A stretch of 7,681 nt of DNA from an uncultured Oscillospiraceae bacterium (GTDB lineage Bacteria > Bacillota_A > Clostridia > Oscillospirales > Oscillospiraceae). Positions 1 through 6,439 of this stretch are shown piece after piece; within the stretch, counting starts at the first letter, position 1, and each line of letters opens with the position of its first letter. The notes beneath the pieces were generated by a model that made no database searches, was not told the origin of the DNA, and saw only the letters and a list, made by a program, of their open reading frames with translations. Location of the stretch: positions 1 to 7,681 of the forward strand of contig CAJUAW010000126.1 of NCBI GenBank assembly GCA_910584605.1. Reading direction: 5' to 3'. Both the position numbers and the translations under genes were made by a program.

Positions 1-295
1 GGAGAAATCCAACCGTATCCATCTTTCCGGTGAGGGAAAACCAGTAGTCCAGCCGAAATTCGCCGCCGTCATAGGGAAATGGCAGACGCTCCCCGCTCTC
101 GGAGAAATCAGCCGAAGCAGCTTCGTGGGTGATCATTGCCAGAAATCCGGCATCCTCCTCCGCCTCCTCAAACGGATTTGCGGCGGCAGACTGTGACGGC
201 AGGGGCGTACGGTCTGGAATGGCATAGTTTCCGCAGGCGGCGAGGGATAAAAGTGCGCCGCACAGCAGGGGAACGGCAATCAATCGTTTTCGCAT
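1..295 (-). CDS. Lipoprotein, N-terminal part (runs off window start)
   Basis: Only the first 98 codons are in the window. The protein starts MRKRLIAVPLL and has a short basic, then hydrophobic, signal sequence ending in a lipobox, LSLAAC, with Cys21 as the predicted lipidated residue, so it should be anchored to the outer face of the membrane. A linker rich in Pro, Ala and Glu follows, and then the start of a folded domain (around GGEFRLDYWFSL) whose family I do not recognise. The start at 295 is preferred because an AGGAGG site (308-303) lies 6 bases upstream; an out-of-frame ATG at 299 is too close to it. The gene is divergent from the two-component system at 751-2747 and shares an almost identical upstream box with it, so it is probably a target or sensory accessory of that system (inference). 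Confidence 0.85.
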   Translation of the reverse strand, partial: MRKRLIAVPLLCGALLSLAACGNYAIPDRTPLPSQSAAANPFEEAEEDAGFLAMITHEAASADFSESGERLPFPYDGGEFRLDYWFSLTGKMDTVGFL

Positions 296-323
296 ACATG
301 GCCTCCTTTGCTTTGATGGACTA

Positions 324-358
324 AGCATAGCGGGCAAAGGTCAAAATTCGGTCAAGAA
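324..358 (-). promoter_or_regulatory. Predicted OmpR-type operator and promoter of the lipoprotein gene
   Basis: Read on the minus strand, two TTGACC half-sites lie exactly 11 bases apart (355-350 and 344-339). They are followed after 9 bases by a -10-like TATGCT (329-324), which would start transcription near 317, just before the ribosome site. There is no normally spaced -35, as expected when an activator bound at direct repeats replaces it (PhoB-like arrangement). The 22 bases 358-337 match 694-715 in inverted orientation at 20 positions. Binding by the neighbouring response regulator is inferred. Confidence 0.6.
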
Positions 359-396
359 AAACGGACTGCCGCCCAACTTTTTGGGCGGCAGTCCGT
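357..396 (-). terminator. Rho-independent terminator, minus strand
   Basis: A perfect 16-base inverted repeat (361-376 with 381-396) encloses a 4-base loop. On the minus strand the hairpin is followed at once by TTTT (360-357), the usual intrinsic-terminator layout. On the plus strand no T-run follows. It lies upstream of the lipoprotein promoter and would end transcription coming from the minus-strand ORF at 661-446 or from antisense transcription, insulating the lipoprotein gene. Confidence 0.75.
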
Positions 397-445
397 CGTA
401 AACGTCTGTCAAAGTTCCCCATTGTCAAAACTCCTTCCCGATGTC

Positions 446-661
446 TCATCCCAAGTCCTCAATCCGTAACCTCGGATCACGCTGCTGGTCAGGGGATCGC
501 TCTTGATCCTGCAGGCGTTTCCGCTGCTGCCCTCCGCGGTATAGCCGTTCGCTCTCCTTGACAGCCTCTTTTGCCGCCTTGCCGGAGAACTTGGCCGCTT
601 GAGCAAGCCGGGGATTGTCGTGCAGCGCCTTAATTTGCACAATTGATACTGGACGCTCCAT
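446..661 (-). CDS. Small basic hypothetical protein or 3' gene remnant
   Basis: A 71-codon reading frame encodes a strongly charged protein rich in Lys, Arg, Gln and Ala (for example KFSGKAAKEAVKESERLYRG). It looks helical, with no signal peptide or membrane segment. In favour of it being real: the amino-acid pattern is not that of a random shadow frame, nothing else codes here, and a good terminator of the right strand follows its stop. Against it: there is no ribosome site before the ATG, and the frame stays open back to 757 into the regulator's promoter and start. It may be the tail of a decayed mobile-element gene, judged only from its basic composition. I do not recognise the family. Confidence 0.3.
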   Translation of the reverse strand: MERPVSIVQIKALHDNPRLAQAAKFSGKAAKEAVKESERLYRGGQQRKRLQDQERSPDQQRDPRLRIEDLG

Positions 662-671
662 GGTATATAAT
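643..671 (+). promoter_or_regulatory. Sigma-A-like distal promoter of the two-component operon
   Basis: TTGATA (643-648) and a perfect TATAAT (666-671) are separated by 17 bases, a near-consensus vegetative promoter reading toward the response regulator. It would start near 678, upstream of the regulator box at 697-713, so a regulator bound there could also act as a roadblock to this promoter. This gives the operon a possible basal promoter plus an autoregulated one. Confidence 0.55.
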
Positions 672-693
672 TGAAATATGCCGCCGAGTTTTC

Positions 694-728
694 TTCTTGA
701 CGGAATTTTGACATTCTCCCCATATGAT
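694..728 (+). promoter_or_regulatory. Predicted autoregulatory operator and promoter of the two-component operon
   Basis: TTGACG (697-702) and TTGACA (708-713) are direct repeats with an 11-base period, followed after 9 bases by TATGAT (723-728) as a -10 element. The geometry is the same as in the box before the lipoprotein gene. Transcription would start near 735, giving a short leader carrying the GGAGGTG site. The 11-base period places the half-sites on one DNA face, as for PhoB/OmpR dimers (established for the family). Binding by this particular regulator is inferred. Confidence 0.6.
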
Positions 729-750
729 GAAAAAGACTGGAGGTGTTCTC

Positions 751-1425
751 GTGGCATACAGAATTTTGATCGTGGATGATGAACCTATCCTGACCGAATT
801 GCTTTCCACCCATTTACAGGATCACGGATATATGGTTTCCGCAGCCAACAGCAGCGATGAAGCTCTGGCGAAGCTGAATACAAAGCCAAACCTGATCCTT
901 TTGGACATCAATATGCCGGGGATGGACGGTCTGGAGCTGTGCAAGGTCATTCGGAACCATATCGTCTGTCCTATCCTGTTCCTGACGGCGCGGATCACAG
1001 AGCAGGACAAGGTCAACGGCCTGCGGGCCGGAGGGGACGACTATATCACCAAGCCGTTCGGCTTGCAGGAACTGCTTGCCCGCATTGAGGCCCATCTGCG
1101 CCGGGACGAGCGAAATAACCGCCCGCCGGAGGTCGTGACCTCCCAGGGGCTGATTATCAATCTCTCGGATCGAAAAGTATGTTGGAACGAGCAGGAGCTT
1201 TCCTTTTCCAGGAGGGAATTTGACATCATCGAATTTCTGTCCTCTAACCCCAATCAGGTCTTTGACAAGGAGCGTATCTATGAGGCGGTATGGGGCTATG
1301 ACGCGGAGGGCGACAGCAGCGTGATTAAAGAGCATATCCGCAAAATCCGCGCAAAGTTCATGCAGGCCAGCGGAAGTGAGTACATCGAAACAGTTTGGGG
1401 GATGGGCTACCGATGGAAAAAATAA
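751..1425 (+). CDS. OmpR/PhoB-family response regulator
   Basis: A DNA-binding response regulator of 224 residues, normal for the family. The receiver domain (about 3-115) has the acidic pair D9/D10, the phosphoacceptor D52 in LILLDINMPG, T79 in the LTA motif and K101 in the TKPF motif. The winged-helix effector domain (about 130-224) contains the typical SRREFDIIEFL stretch and ends in ETVWGMGYRWKK. The GTG at 751 is chosen because GGAGGTG (739-745) sits 5 bases before it and the protein then begins directly with the first beta strand (MAYRILIVDDE); an in-frame ATG at 724 would add nine unlikely residues and coincide with the -10. The gene overlaps the kinase gene by 13 bases, so the two should be co-translated partners. 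The ligand or stress sensed is not evident. Confidence 0.93.
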   Translation: MAYRILIVDDEPILTELLSTHLQDHGYMVSAANSSDEALAKLNTKPNLILLDINMPGMDGLELCKVIRNHIVCPILFLTARITEQDKVNGLRAGGDDYITKPFGLQELLARIEAHLRRDERNNRPPEVVTSQGLIINLSDRKVCWNEQELSFSRREFDIIEFLSSNPNQVFDKERIYEAVWGYDAEGDSSVIKEHIRKIRAKFMQASGSEYIETVWGMGYRWKK

Positions 1426-2747
1426 AAAGGCAGTCATTGAAACGCTCTTTTATGGAGGCTGTAGCGATTACTATGTTGATCGTGTTCCTGTGCAGCGGTC
1501 TTGCAATGTTCGGTTGTTACCGTCTCCAAAAGCATATTCTTCCCGATTCCAACGAGGTCTGGCTGACGCAGCAGACAACCGCCCTGGATGGTACGGTCAC
1601 AGAGGCAAAGATGAGGTATGTCCTTGATGGCTCGCCAGAGCCATTCGGCCAACTGATAGCGGACGGTCAGGAACACAACGAGAGTCAGGGACAGACGAGC
1701 TACATGATAGAGCGTATTGAATCCAGCTACTCCATGCTTTCCCCGAAAGCGAGAACGGCCTACCGCGTTTCGCAAATTTGTATGGTGCTGCTGCCGTTTC
1801 TGTTTGCCGTGATTGGAATTACTTTGTGCGCGTGGTGGTTTTATCACAGGGTACTGGAGCCGCCGATCACGGTCCTGATGGACGCCACCGCCCATATTCA
1901 AGACCGGGATTTGAACTTTCAGATCAACTTTGATGGGCAGGATGAATTGGGCCAGCTCTGTGCCGCCTTTGAGAACATGCGGCAGACTCTATATGAGAAT
2001 AACCGTCAAATGTGGAGTATGCTGGAGGAGCGCCGTGTATTGCAGGCGTCCGTGGCCCACGATCTGCGTAACCCCATCGCCATAATGACCGGCTATGTGG
2101 AATATTTGCAGGAGAACAGCCGGGGCGGAACCTTGACGGAGGAAAAACTGGAAAAGGCGCTCTCCAATCTCGGCATTACTGCGGAGCGCATGGGCCGCTA
2201 TACTGATACCATGCGTGACCTGGGTGCTATCGAAGAAACAGAAGTCCACCGCAGAGAGGTGGAGCTTCCTGTTTTTTTACAGCACATGGCGGATTCCCTA
2301 TCTATCCTGTTCCAGAATACCGAGGTGCGTTTTTCCTGTGGCCTCCATGTGCCAAAGGGAAGGGCCGTCCTTGACGGGGAGCTGTTGTACCGCGTTCTGG
2401 AAAATCTGATCTCCAATGCCCTCCGTTTTGCGGAGCGGGAAATCGGGCTGGCTTTTTGTCTGGAGCATGGAATCCTGTCGGCCACCGTAACCGATGACGG
2501 GCCGGGCTTTTCGGACAAGCTGCTGAAAAAGAAAACCGCCCTTTTTTACTCCGAAGATCCCTCCGGCAAGCACCTTGGCCTGGGACTGGCGGTGAGCCGG
2601 GTACTGTGCCAGAAGCACGGGGGAACCATAGAGCTGTCCAATCAGTCACCACAGGGGGCCTGCGTGAAAGCCTCCATTCAATTGCAAGAAATAAGGCAGG
2701 ATAAGTTGCGCAAATTGAAACAGGAGACAAGGTTTGCAGATCTCTGA
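1413..2747 (+). CDS. Membrane sensor histidine kinase
   Basis: A 444-residue sensor kinase paired with the regulator just upstream. Two membrane segments (about 14-36 and 122-144) enclose an extracytoplasmic sensor region of about 85 residues without a recognisable fold. A HAMP-like linker (about 145-198) leads to the phosphoacceptor helix with H216 in SVAHDLRNPIAIM. The ATP-binding domain shows the N-box (ENLISNALRF, 330-339), G1 (DDGPGF, 361-366) and G2 (GLGLAVS, 389-395). All catalytic motifs are present, so it should autophosphorylate and pass phosphate to D52 of the regulator. I start it at ATG 1413; an upstream TTG at 1395 in frame is less likely. The last 20 or so residues are a basic tail beyond the usual end of the kinase domain. 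The stimulus is unknown; the divergent lipoprotein hints at an envelope signal. Confidence 0.92.
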   Translation: MEKIKRQSLKRSFMEAVAITMLIVFLCSGLAMFGCYRLQKHILPDSNEVWLTQQTTALDGTVTEAKMRYVLDGSPEPFGQLIADGQEHNESQGQTSYMIERIESSYSMLSPKARTAYRVSQICMVLLPFLFAVIGITLCAWWFYHRVLEPPITVLMDATAHIQDRDLNFQINFDGQDELGQLCAAFENMRQTLYENNRQMWSMLEERRVLQASVAHDLRNPIAIMTGYVEYLQENSRGGTLTEEKLEKALSNLGITAERMGRYTDTMRDLGAIEETEVHRREVELPVFLQHMADSLSILFQNTEVRFSCGLHVPKGRAVLDGELLYRVLENLISNALRFAEREIGLAFCLEHGILSATVTDDGPGFSDKLLKKKTALFYSEDPSGKHLGLGLAVSRVLCQKHGGTIELSNQSPQGACVKASIQLQEIRQDKLRKLKQETRFADL

Positions 2748-2868
2748 GAGAATGAAGCTGCGATACACCATTCAGACAGGGAACAGCAGACCATGTCAGA
2801 GAAGATTGTACCGCTGAACGAGGAAGTCATGTGGTTCTTTCCTGCTGTGGAAACAAAATAATCAGGGC

Positions 2869-2897
2869 TTTTCACCAAGCTGCGGATATGGTATAAT
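2869..2897 (+). promoter_or_regulatory. Promoter of the desulfoferrodoxin operon
   Basis: A perfect TATAAT (2892-2897) is preceded by TG one base upstream, making an extended -10, with a weak -35 (TTTTCA, 2869-2874) at 17-base spacing. Transcription would start near 2904, giving a leader of about 107 bases. The leader holds a possible 20-codon ORF (2926-2988) and a weak hairpin (GGAGC 2952-2956 with GCTCC 2969-2973). I found no clear Crp/Fnr-type palindrome next to it. Confidence 0.6.
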
Positions 2898-3010
2898 AGG
2901 AAGCAACCAATAGGGAAGCTCAGGCATGCAGCAAGAACTATTGACAGCGCGGGAGCGGCGGCGCATCAGCTCCGCCCCCACATCATAAAAGGAAACAGGA
3001 GGAATATACG

Positions 3011-3385
3011 ATGGAACAAAAATTTTATATCTGCGAGCATTGCGGCAATATCGTCGCCATGGTGAAAAACGCCGGGGTGCCGGTGATGTGCTGCGGGCAG
3101 AAAATGACCGAGATCGTGCCCGGTACCACCGATGCCGCCGTGGAGAAGCACGTCCCTGTGTACCAGGTAGAGGGCAATCTGGTCAAGGTGCAGGTTGGCT
3201 CAGTGGAGCACCCCATGCTGCCGGAACACTACATCGAGTGGGTGTCTTTGCAAACCGAGCAGGGCAATCAGCGCAAGGTACTCCACCCCGGCGACAAACC
3301 GGAGGTCTGCTTCGCTCTATGCGAGGGCGACCATGTGGAGGCGGTTTACGCCTACTGCAACCTGCATAGCCTCTGGAAGGCGTAA
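3011..3385 (+). CDS. dfx: Desulfoferrodoxin (two-iron superoxide reductase)
   Basis: Reduces superoxide to hydrogen peroxide in the cytoplasm using electrons from rubredoxin or similar carriers, without making oxygen, which suits a strict anaerobe. The 124-residue length is typical of the two-domain class. The N-terminal desulforedoxin domain carries the FeCys4 ligands C8, C11, C27 and C28 (CEHC and CCG motifs). The C-terminal catalytic domain carries the His4Cys iron site: H47 in EKHVPV, H67 in VEHPM, H73, C116 and H119 in CNLH. E45 and K46 next to H47 match the residues known to gate superoxide access in this family. AGGAGGA (2997-3003) lies 7 bases before the ATG. The Crp/Fnr gene follows after 4 bases, so the two are one operon. 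All metal ligands are intact and it should be active. Confidence 0.96.
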   Translation: MEQKFYICEHCGNIVAMVKNAGVPVMCCGQKMTEIVPGTTDAAVEKHVPVYQVEGNLVKVQVGSVEHPMLPEHYIEWVSLQTEQGNQRKVLHPGDKPEVCFALCEGDHVEAVYAYCNLHSLWKA

Positions 3386-3389
3386 CCGA

Positions 3390-4058
3390 ATGCCCTGCGC
3401 GGAGTTCCAAAGCTGCTTCTCGGTTTGGAGCAGGCTGACGCCCGGGCAGCAGAATCGGTTGCTGGAGCAGCTCCAAGAGCGCCAGGTCAGAAAAGGGACG
3501 GTGCTTCACAGCGGCAGCGAGGACTGTACCGGACTGCTTCTCATAAAGTCTGGTCAGCTCCGGGCCTATATTTTGTCGAAAGAGGGGCGGGAAATCACCA
3601 TCTACCGGCTGTTTGACCGGGACCTCTGTCTGTTTTCCGCTTCTTGTGTCATGAAGAGCATTCAATTTGACGTGACGGTCACAGCGGAAAAGGATACGGA
3701 ATTCTGGGTGATCCCGGCGGAGGTTTACCGGCAGCTTATGGAGCAGTCCACCGTCGTCGCCAACTACACCAACGAGATCATGTCCGCCCGGTTTTCTGAG
3801 GTCATGTGGCTCATGGAGCAAATCATGTGGAAGAGCATGGACCGGCGGGTGGCCGCTTTCCTCCTGGAAGAAGCGGCCATTGAGAGTACCAGCCGGCTGA
3901 ACATCACCCATGAGACCATCGCCAACCATCTGGGGACCCACCGGGAGGTCGTCACCCGGATGCTCCGCTATTTCCAGGGCGAGGGCATGGTGAAGCTGTC
4001 CCGGGGCGTGGTAGAGCTTCTGGACGAACCAAAGCTGACGGCTCTGCAAAATACATAA
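3390..4058 (+). CDS. Crp/Fnr-family transcriptional regulator
   Basis: A 222-residue regulator with an N-terminal cyclic-nucleotide-binding-like beta-barrel (about 10-115), a long dimerisation helix (about 118-148) and a C-terminal winged helix-turn-helix with recognition region THETIANHLGTHREVVTRML (173-192). The Fnr-type four-cysteine iron-sulfur cluster arrangement is absent; cysteines are at 3, 9, 46, 80 and 86, so any redox sensing would be by thiols or another ligand (inference). The start at 3390 is chosen because GGAAGG (3375-3380) lies 9 bases upstream and the start is 4 bases after the dfx stop; the frame is open further upstream only because it overlaps dfx. It probably controls the surrounding redox genes, including a palindrome before the ferredoxin operon. 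It ends against a bidirectional terminator. Confidence 0.92.
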   Translation: MPCAEFQSCFSVWSRLTPGQQNRLLEQLQERQVRKGTVLHSGSEDCTGLLLIKSGQLRAYILSKEGREITIYRLFDRDLCLFSASCVMKSIQFDVTVTAEKDTEFWVIPAEVYRQLMEQSTVVANYTNEIMSARFSEVMWLMEQIMWKSMDRRVAAFLLEEAAIESTSRLNITHETIANHLGTHREVVTRMLRYFQGEGMVKLSRGVVELLDEPKLTALQNT

Positions 4059-4061
4059 AAG

Positions 4062-4100
4062 CACCTCTCCTCAAACTTTGCTGCAGATTGAGGAGAGGTG
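4062..4100. terminator. Bidirectional terminator between convergent operons
   Basis: A perfect 13-base stem (4062-4074 with 4088-4100) has a 13-base loop. It is followed on the plus strand by TTTCTATCT and on the minus strand by CTTTTATGTATTTT. It begins 4 bases after the Crp/Fnr stop and lies 8 bases beyond the stop of the flavoprotein gene on the other strand, so it can end both transcripts. Confidence 0.85.
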
Positions 4101-4107
4101 TTTCTAT

Positions 4108-5799
4108 CTACTGGTCCATGCCGCAGGCTGTGGACTGTTCCATCAGGCGGCGGTCGTTTGTTACCGCATCATAGAACCGAAAGCCTCCGGCGAAGTTATA
4201 TGCTTCATAGCCGTACCCGGCCAGGACGCGGCAGGCGATATAGCTGCGCAGACCGCTCTGGCAGATGACATACACCGGCTTGCCTTTCTCGATTTCGTCC
4301 AACCGTTCCCGCAGTTCGTCCACAGGGATGTTTCGGAATCCTTCAATATGACCGCCTGCGTACTCTTGGGGCGTCCGGACATCCAGCAGGGTCACGCTGC
4401 CATCGTGGGGCAGGGCGCTCACATCCTCAATATGGAACTGCTTCACCACTCCGCTGGCCAGGTTTTCCACCATGAAGCCCGCCATATTCACCGGGTCTTT
4501 GGCGGAGGAGTAGGGCGGCGCGTAGGCCAGGTCCAGGTCCTTCAGCTGGATGGCTGTCAGTCCGGCATGGATGGCGGCAGCCAGCACATCAATCCGCTTA
4601 TCCACCCCCTCATACCCCACGATTTGAGCGCCCAGCAGACGATAGGTCCCTTGTTCAAAGACCAACTTCATGGTCATCAGCGTTCCGCCGGGATAGTAGC
4701 CCGCATGGCTCATGGGGGACAGAATCACTGTGTCCACGGCCAAGCCGGCCTTTTTGGCGTTCGTCTCGTTGACGCCGGTGGCGGCCGCCGTCAGGTCAAA
4801 GACCTTGATGACCGAACTGCCCTGACTTCCAAGATAACGGCTGTCCCCGCCGCAGATGTTGTCTGCCGCGATCCGTCCCTGCTTGTTGGCGGGACCGGCC
4901 AGGGAGATCACCGCGTCCTGCCCGGTCACATAATGCTTCACCTGGACCGCGTCCCCTACGGCGTAGATATCCGGGACAGAGGTCTCCATCCGGTCATTGA
5001 CCACGATGCTGCCCTTGAGGCCCAGCTCCAGGCCGGCCTCTTTTGCAAGAACGGTGTCCGGGGTGACGCCAATGGCCAGCACCACCATATCGGCGTGGAG
5101 CGGGACCGCGTCCTTCCGCAGCACGTCCACGCCGCCGTCCCGCTCCGCAAACCCTTCCACCGTATGCCCCAGGGCCAGCCGGATGCCGTGCCGCCGTACC
5201 TCGCCGTGGATGAAGGCGGCCATATCCGGATCAAAGGGGTTCATCAGCTGCTTTGGACGCTGGACAATGGTGACCTCCATCCCCAACTCCCGCAGATTCT
5301 CCGCCAGCTCCAGACTGATGAAGCCCCCGCCCGCCAGCACAACGGATTTTGGGTGATGGGCGTGGATATAGTCCTTCATACGGAAGGTGTCCTCCACAGT
5401 CCGCAGCGTGAACAGTTTTTCCAGTCCCACGCCGGGGAGCCGGGGCTGGGTGGGGCTGGCCCCGGGAGAGAGGATCAGCTTGTCATAATGCTCCTCAAAT
5501 TCCTCGCCTGTCTCCAAAGCTTTCACGGAGACGGTCTTTTGATCCGGATGAATGGCGGTGACCTCGTGGCGCACCCGCATATCCACCCGGAAGCGGGCGA
5601 AGAAGCTCTCCGGCGTCTGAAGGGTCAGGGCCTCGGGGTCCTCGATCACCCCGCCGATGTAGTAGGGCAGGCCGCAGTTGGCGTAGGAGACATATCCTGA
5701 CCGCTCAAAGACCACGATTTCCGCCGTCTCGTTCAACCGGCGAAGCCGGGCCGCCGCAGTGGCCCCTCCCGCCACGCCGCCAATGATGACAACTTTCAT
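4108..5799 (-). CDS. CoA-disulfide reductase / NADH:polysulfide reductase with rhodanese domain
   Basis: A 563-residue FAD- and NAD(P)H-dependent disulfide oxidoreductase fused to a rhodanese domain. The N-terminal FAD motif is IIGGVAGG (5-12). The single redox cysteine C42 in SYANCGLPYYIGG is the signature of the CoA-disulfide reductase/NADH oxidase class. A second nucleotide motif, VVLAGGGFISLE (153-164), binds the reduced nicotinamide cofactor. The C-terminal rhodanese (about 465-548) has an intact active-site loop, CQSGLRS, with C513. Characterised fusions of this architecture reduce CoA disulfide, CoA persulfide or polysulfide; which substrate applies here cannot be read from sequence. 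It is the last gene of a minus-strand operon, 43 bases after the membrane Fe-S gene. AAAGGTGG lies 9 bases before the ATG. A simple NADH oxidase annotation is the main alternative. Confidence 0.93.
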   Translation of the reverse strand: MKVVIIGGVAGGATAAARLRRLNETAEIVVFERSGYVSYANCGLPYYIGGVIEDPEALTLQTPESFFARFRVDMRVRHEVTAIHPDQKTVSVKALETGEEFEEHYDKLILSPGASPTQPRLPGVGLEKLFTLRTVEDTFRMKDYIHAHHPKSVVLAGGGFISLELAENLRELGMEVTIVQRPKQLMNPFDPDMAAFIHGEVRRHGIRLALGHTVEGFAERDGGVDVLRKDAVPLHADMVVLAIGVTPDTVLAKEAGLELGLKGSIVVNDRMETSVPDIYAVGDAVQVKHYVTGQDAVISLAGPANKQGRIAADNICGGDSRYLGSQGSSVIKVFDLTAAATGVNETNAKKAGLAVDTVILSPMSHAGYYPGGTLMTMKLVFEQGTYRLLGAQIVGYEGVDKRIDVLAAAIHAGLTAIQLKDLDLAYAPPYSSAKDPVNMAGFMVENLASGVVKQFHIEDVSALPHDGSVTLLDVRTPQEYAGGHIEGFRNIPVDELRERLDEIEKGKPVYVICQSGLRSYIACRVLAGYGYEAYNFAGGFRFYDAVTNDRRLMEQSTACGMDQ

Positions 5800-5842
5800 G
5801 TCAGCGTTCCACCTTTCTTTTGTCTAGCGAATCTGTTCTAAC

Positions 5843-6439
5843 TCAATTTTGTCCTGTGACAATGTCATCGTTTCGGTGTTTGGCCTTGCAGATCAGCTGG
5901 GTCATCGTGCCCATAGGGCAGTAGACGCACCAGCTGCGGGGCTTGAACAGGACCATGGTAAGCAGGCCGAGGACGGTGGAGGTCAGCATGACGCTATAAA
6001 ACCCGAACGCGAACTGGGCGATGCCGGGGGAAAAGAGGGTTCCATGATAAGCCCAGTGCCAAGGCAGCTTGAACGTCCACAGCAGAGTCACCGCCTGCCT
6101 GAGATTCTGTACGCCGGCAAAGACCAAATAAGTATTCCACAGCATCTGGAAGAACATGATGAAAAAGAAAATCAAAAATCCATAGCGGAACCATTTGCTT
6201 CTCATCCACTTTGGAACGTCCTTTTTCCGGGACAGGCCAAAGCGTCCGCCCAACAGACCGAACAGCTGTCCCCGGCCGCAATATCGGTTGCAGTAGCCCT
6301 TGGTGCCCCAGACGAGGGAAATGATCAGCGGAATACAAAAGAACAGCATACCCAACCATGCAAACAGGATATTAACAAGGCCCAGGGCCATGTAGGTCAG
6401 CTCCACGATCCACAGATCGTCATACCAACACTTTTTCAT
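5843..6439 (-). CDS. Membrane-bound 4Fe-4S protein (NapH/polyferredoxin-like)
   Basis: A 198-residue integral membrane protein with about four to five hydrophobic segments (about 11-45, probably a pair; 87-110; 145-165). Cysteine motifs flank them: CNRYCGRGQ (C50, C54) on the first cytoplasmic loop and CVYCPMGTMTQLIC (C171, C174, C184) near the C-terminus. The CxxCP motif after a last helix resembles membrane electron-transfer proteins of the NapH/YccM/polyferredoxin type, which pass electrons between a quinone or other membrane donor and soluble Fe-S or flavin partners. The first motif is not the usual CxxCxxxCP, so cluster ligation is uncertain. It overlaps the upstream ferredoxin gene by 4 bases (ATGA), indicating translational coupling and a shared function. 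The exact family name is not certain. Confidence 0.8.
   Translation of the reverse strand: MKKCWYDDLWIVELTYMALGLVNILFAWLGMLFFCIPLIISLVWGTKGYCNRYCGRGQLFGLLGGRFGLSRKKDVPKWMRSKWFRYGFLIFFFIMFFQMLWNTYLVFAGVQNLRQAVTLLWTFKLPWHWAYHGTLFSPGIAQFAFGFYSVMLTSTVLGLLTMVLFKPRSWCVYCPMGTMTQLICKAKHRNDDIVTGQN

Noticed and set aside
136..324. Plus-strand 62-codon frame opposite the lipoprotein gene
   Set aside because: Arg- and Pro-rich shadow of the minus-strand lipoprotein gene, which has a strong ribosome site, signal peptide and lipobox.
321..422. 33-codon minus-strand frame starting ATG 422 with GGAAGGAG 8 bases upstream
   Set aside because: The ribosome site is good, but the frame runs through the terminator hairpin and the lipoprotein promoter box, so its content is dictated by those signals. 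Translation remains possible but unsupported.
724..750. Upstream ATG as start of the first response regulator
   Set aside because: It lacks a ribosome site, sits in the predicted -10 element, and would add nine residues before the first beta strand. The GTG at 751 has GGAGGTG at proper spacing.
814..1437. Long minus-strand frame opposite the first response regulator
   Set aside because: Antisense shadow of a clear response regulator; no ribosome site and no domain.
751..2747. First two-component system as VanR/VanS or another named resistance system
   Set aside because: No resistance genes are adjacent, and the kinase phosphoacceptor motif (AHDLRNPIAI) and sensor region do not match a named system closely enough to assign a symbol.
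2941..2969. Perfect TTGACA at 2941-2946 as a -35 for dfx
   Set aside because: Nothing resembling a -10 occurs 16-18 bases downstream; the extended TATAAT at 2892-2897 is a better promoter.
3195..3389. N-terminal extension of the Crp/Fnr protein
   Set aside because: This stretch is the dfx coding region in another frame. The internal ATG at 3390 with GGAAGG upstream gives a normal family length.
4078..5700. A 540-codon open frame on the plus strand
   Set aside because: It lies entirely antisense to the flavoprotein gene, whose motifs are unmistakable. Its His/Gln/Asp/Gly-rich composition is what the complement of a GC-rich coding frame gives, and it has no recognisable domain.
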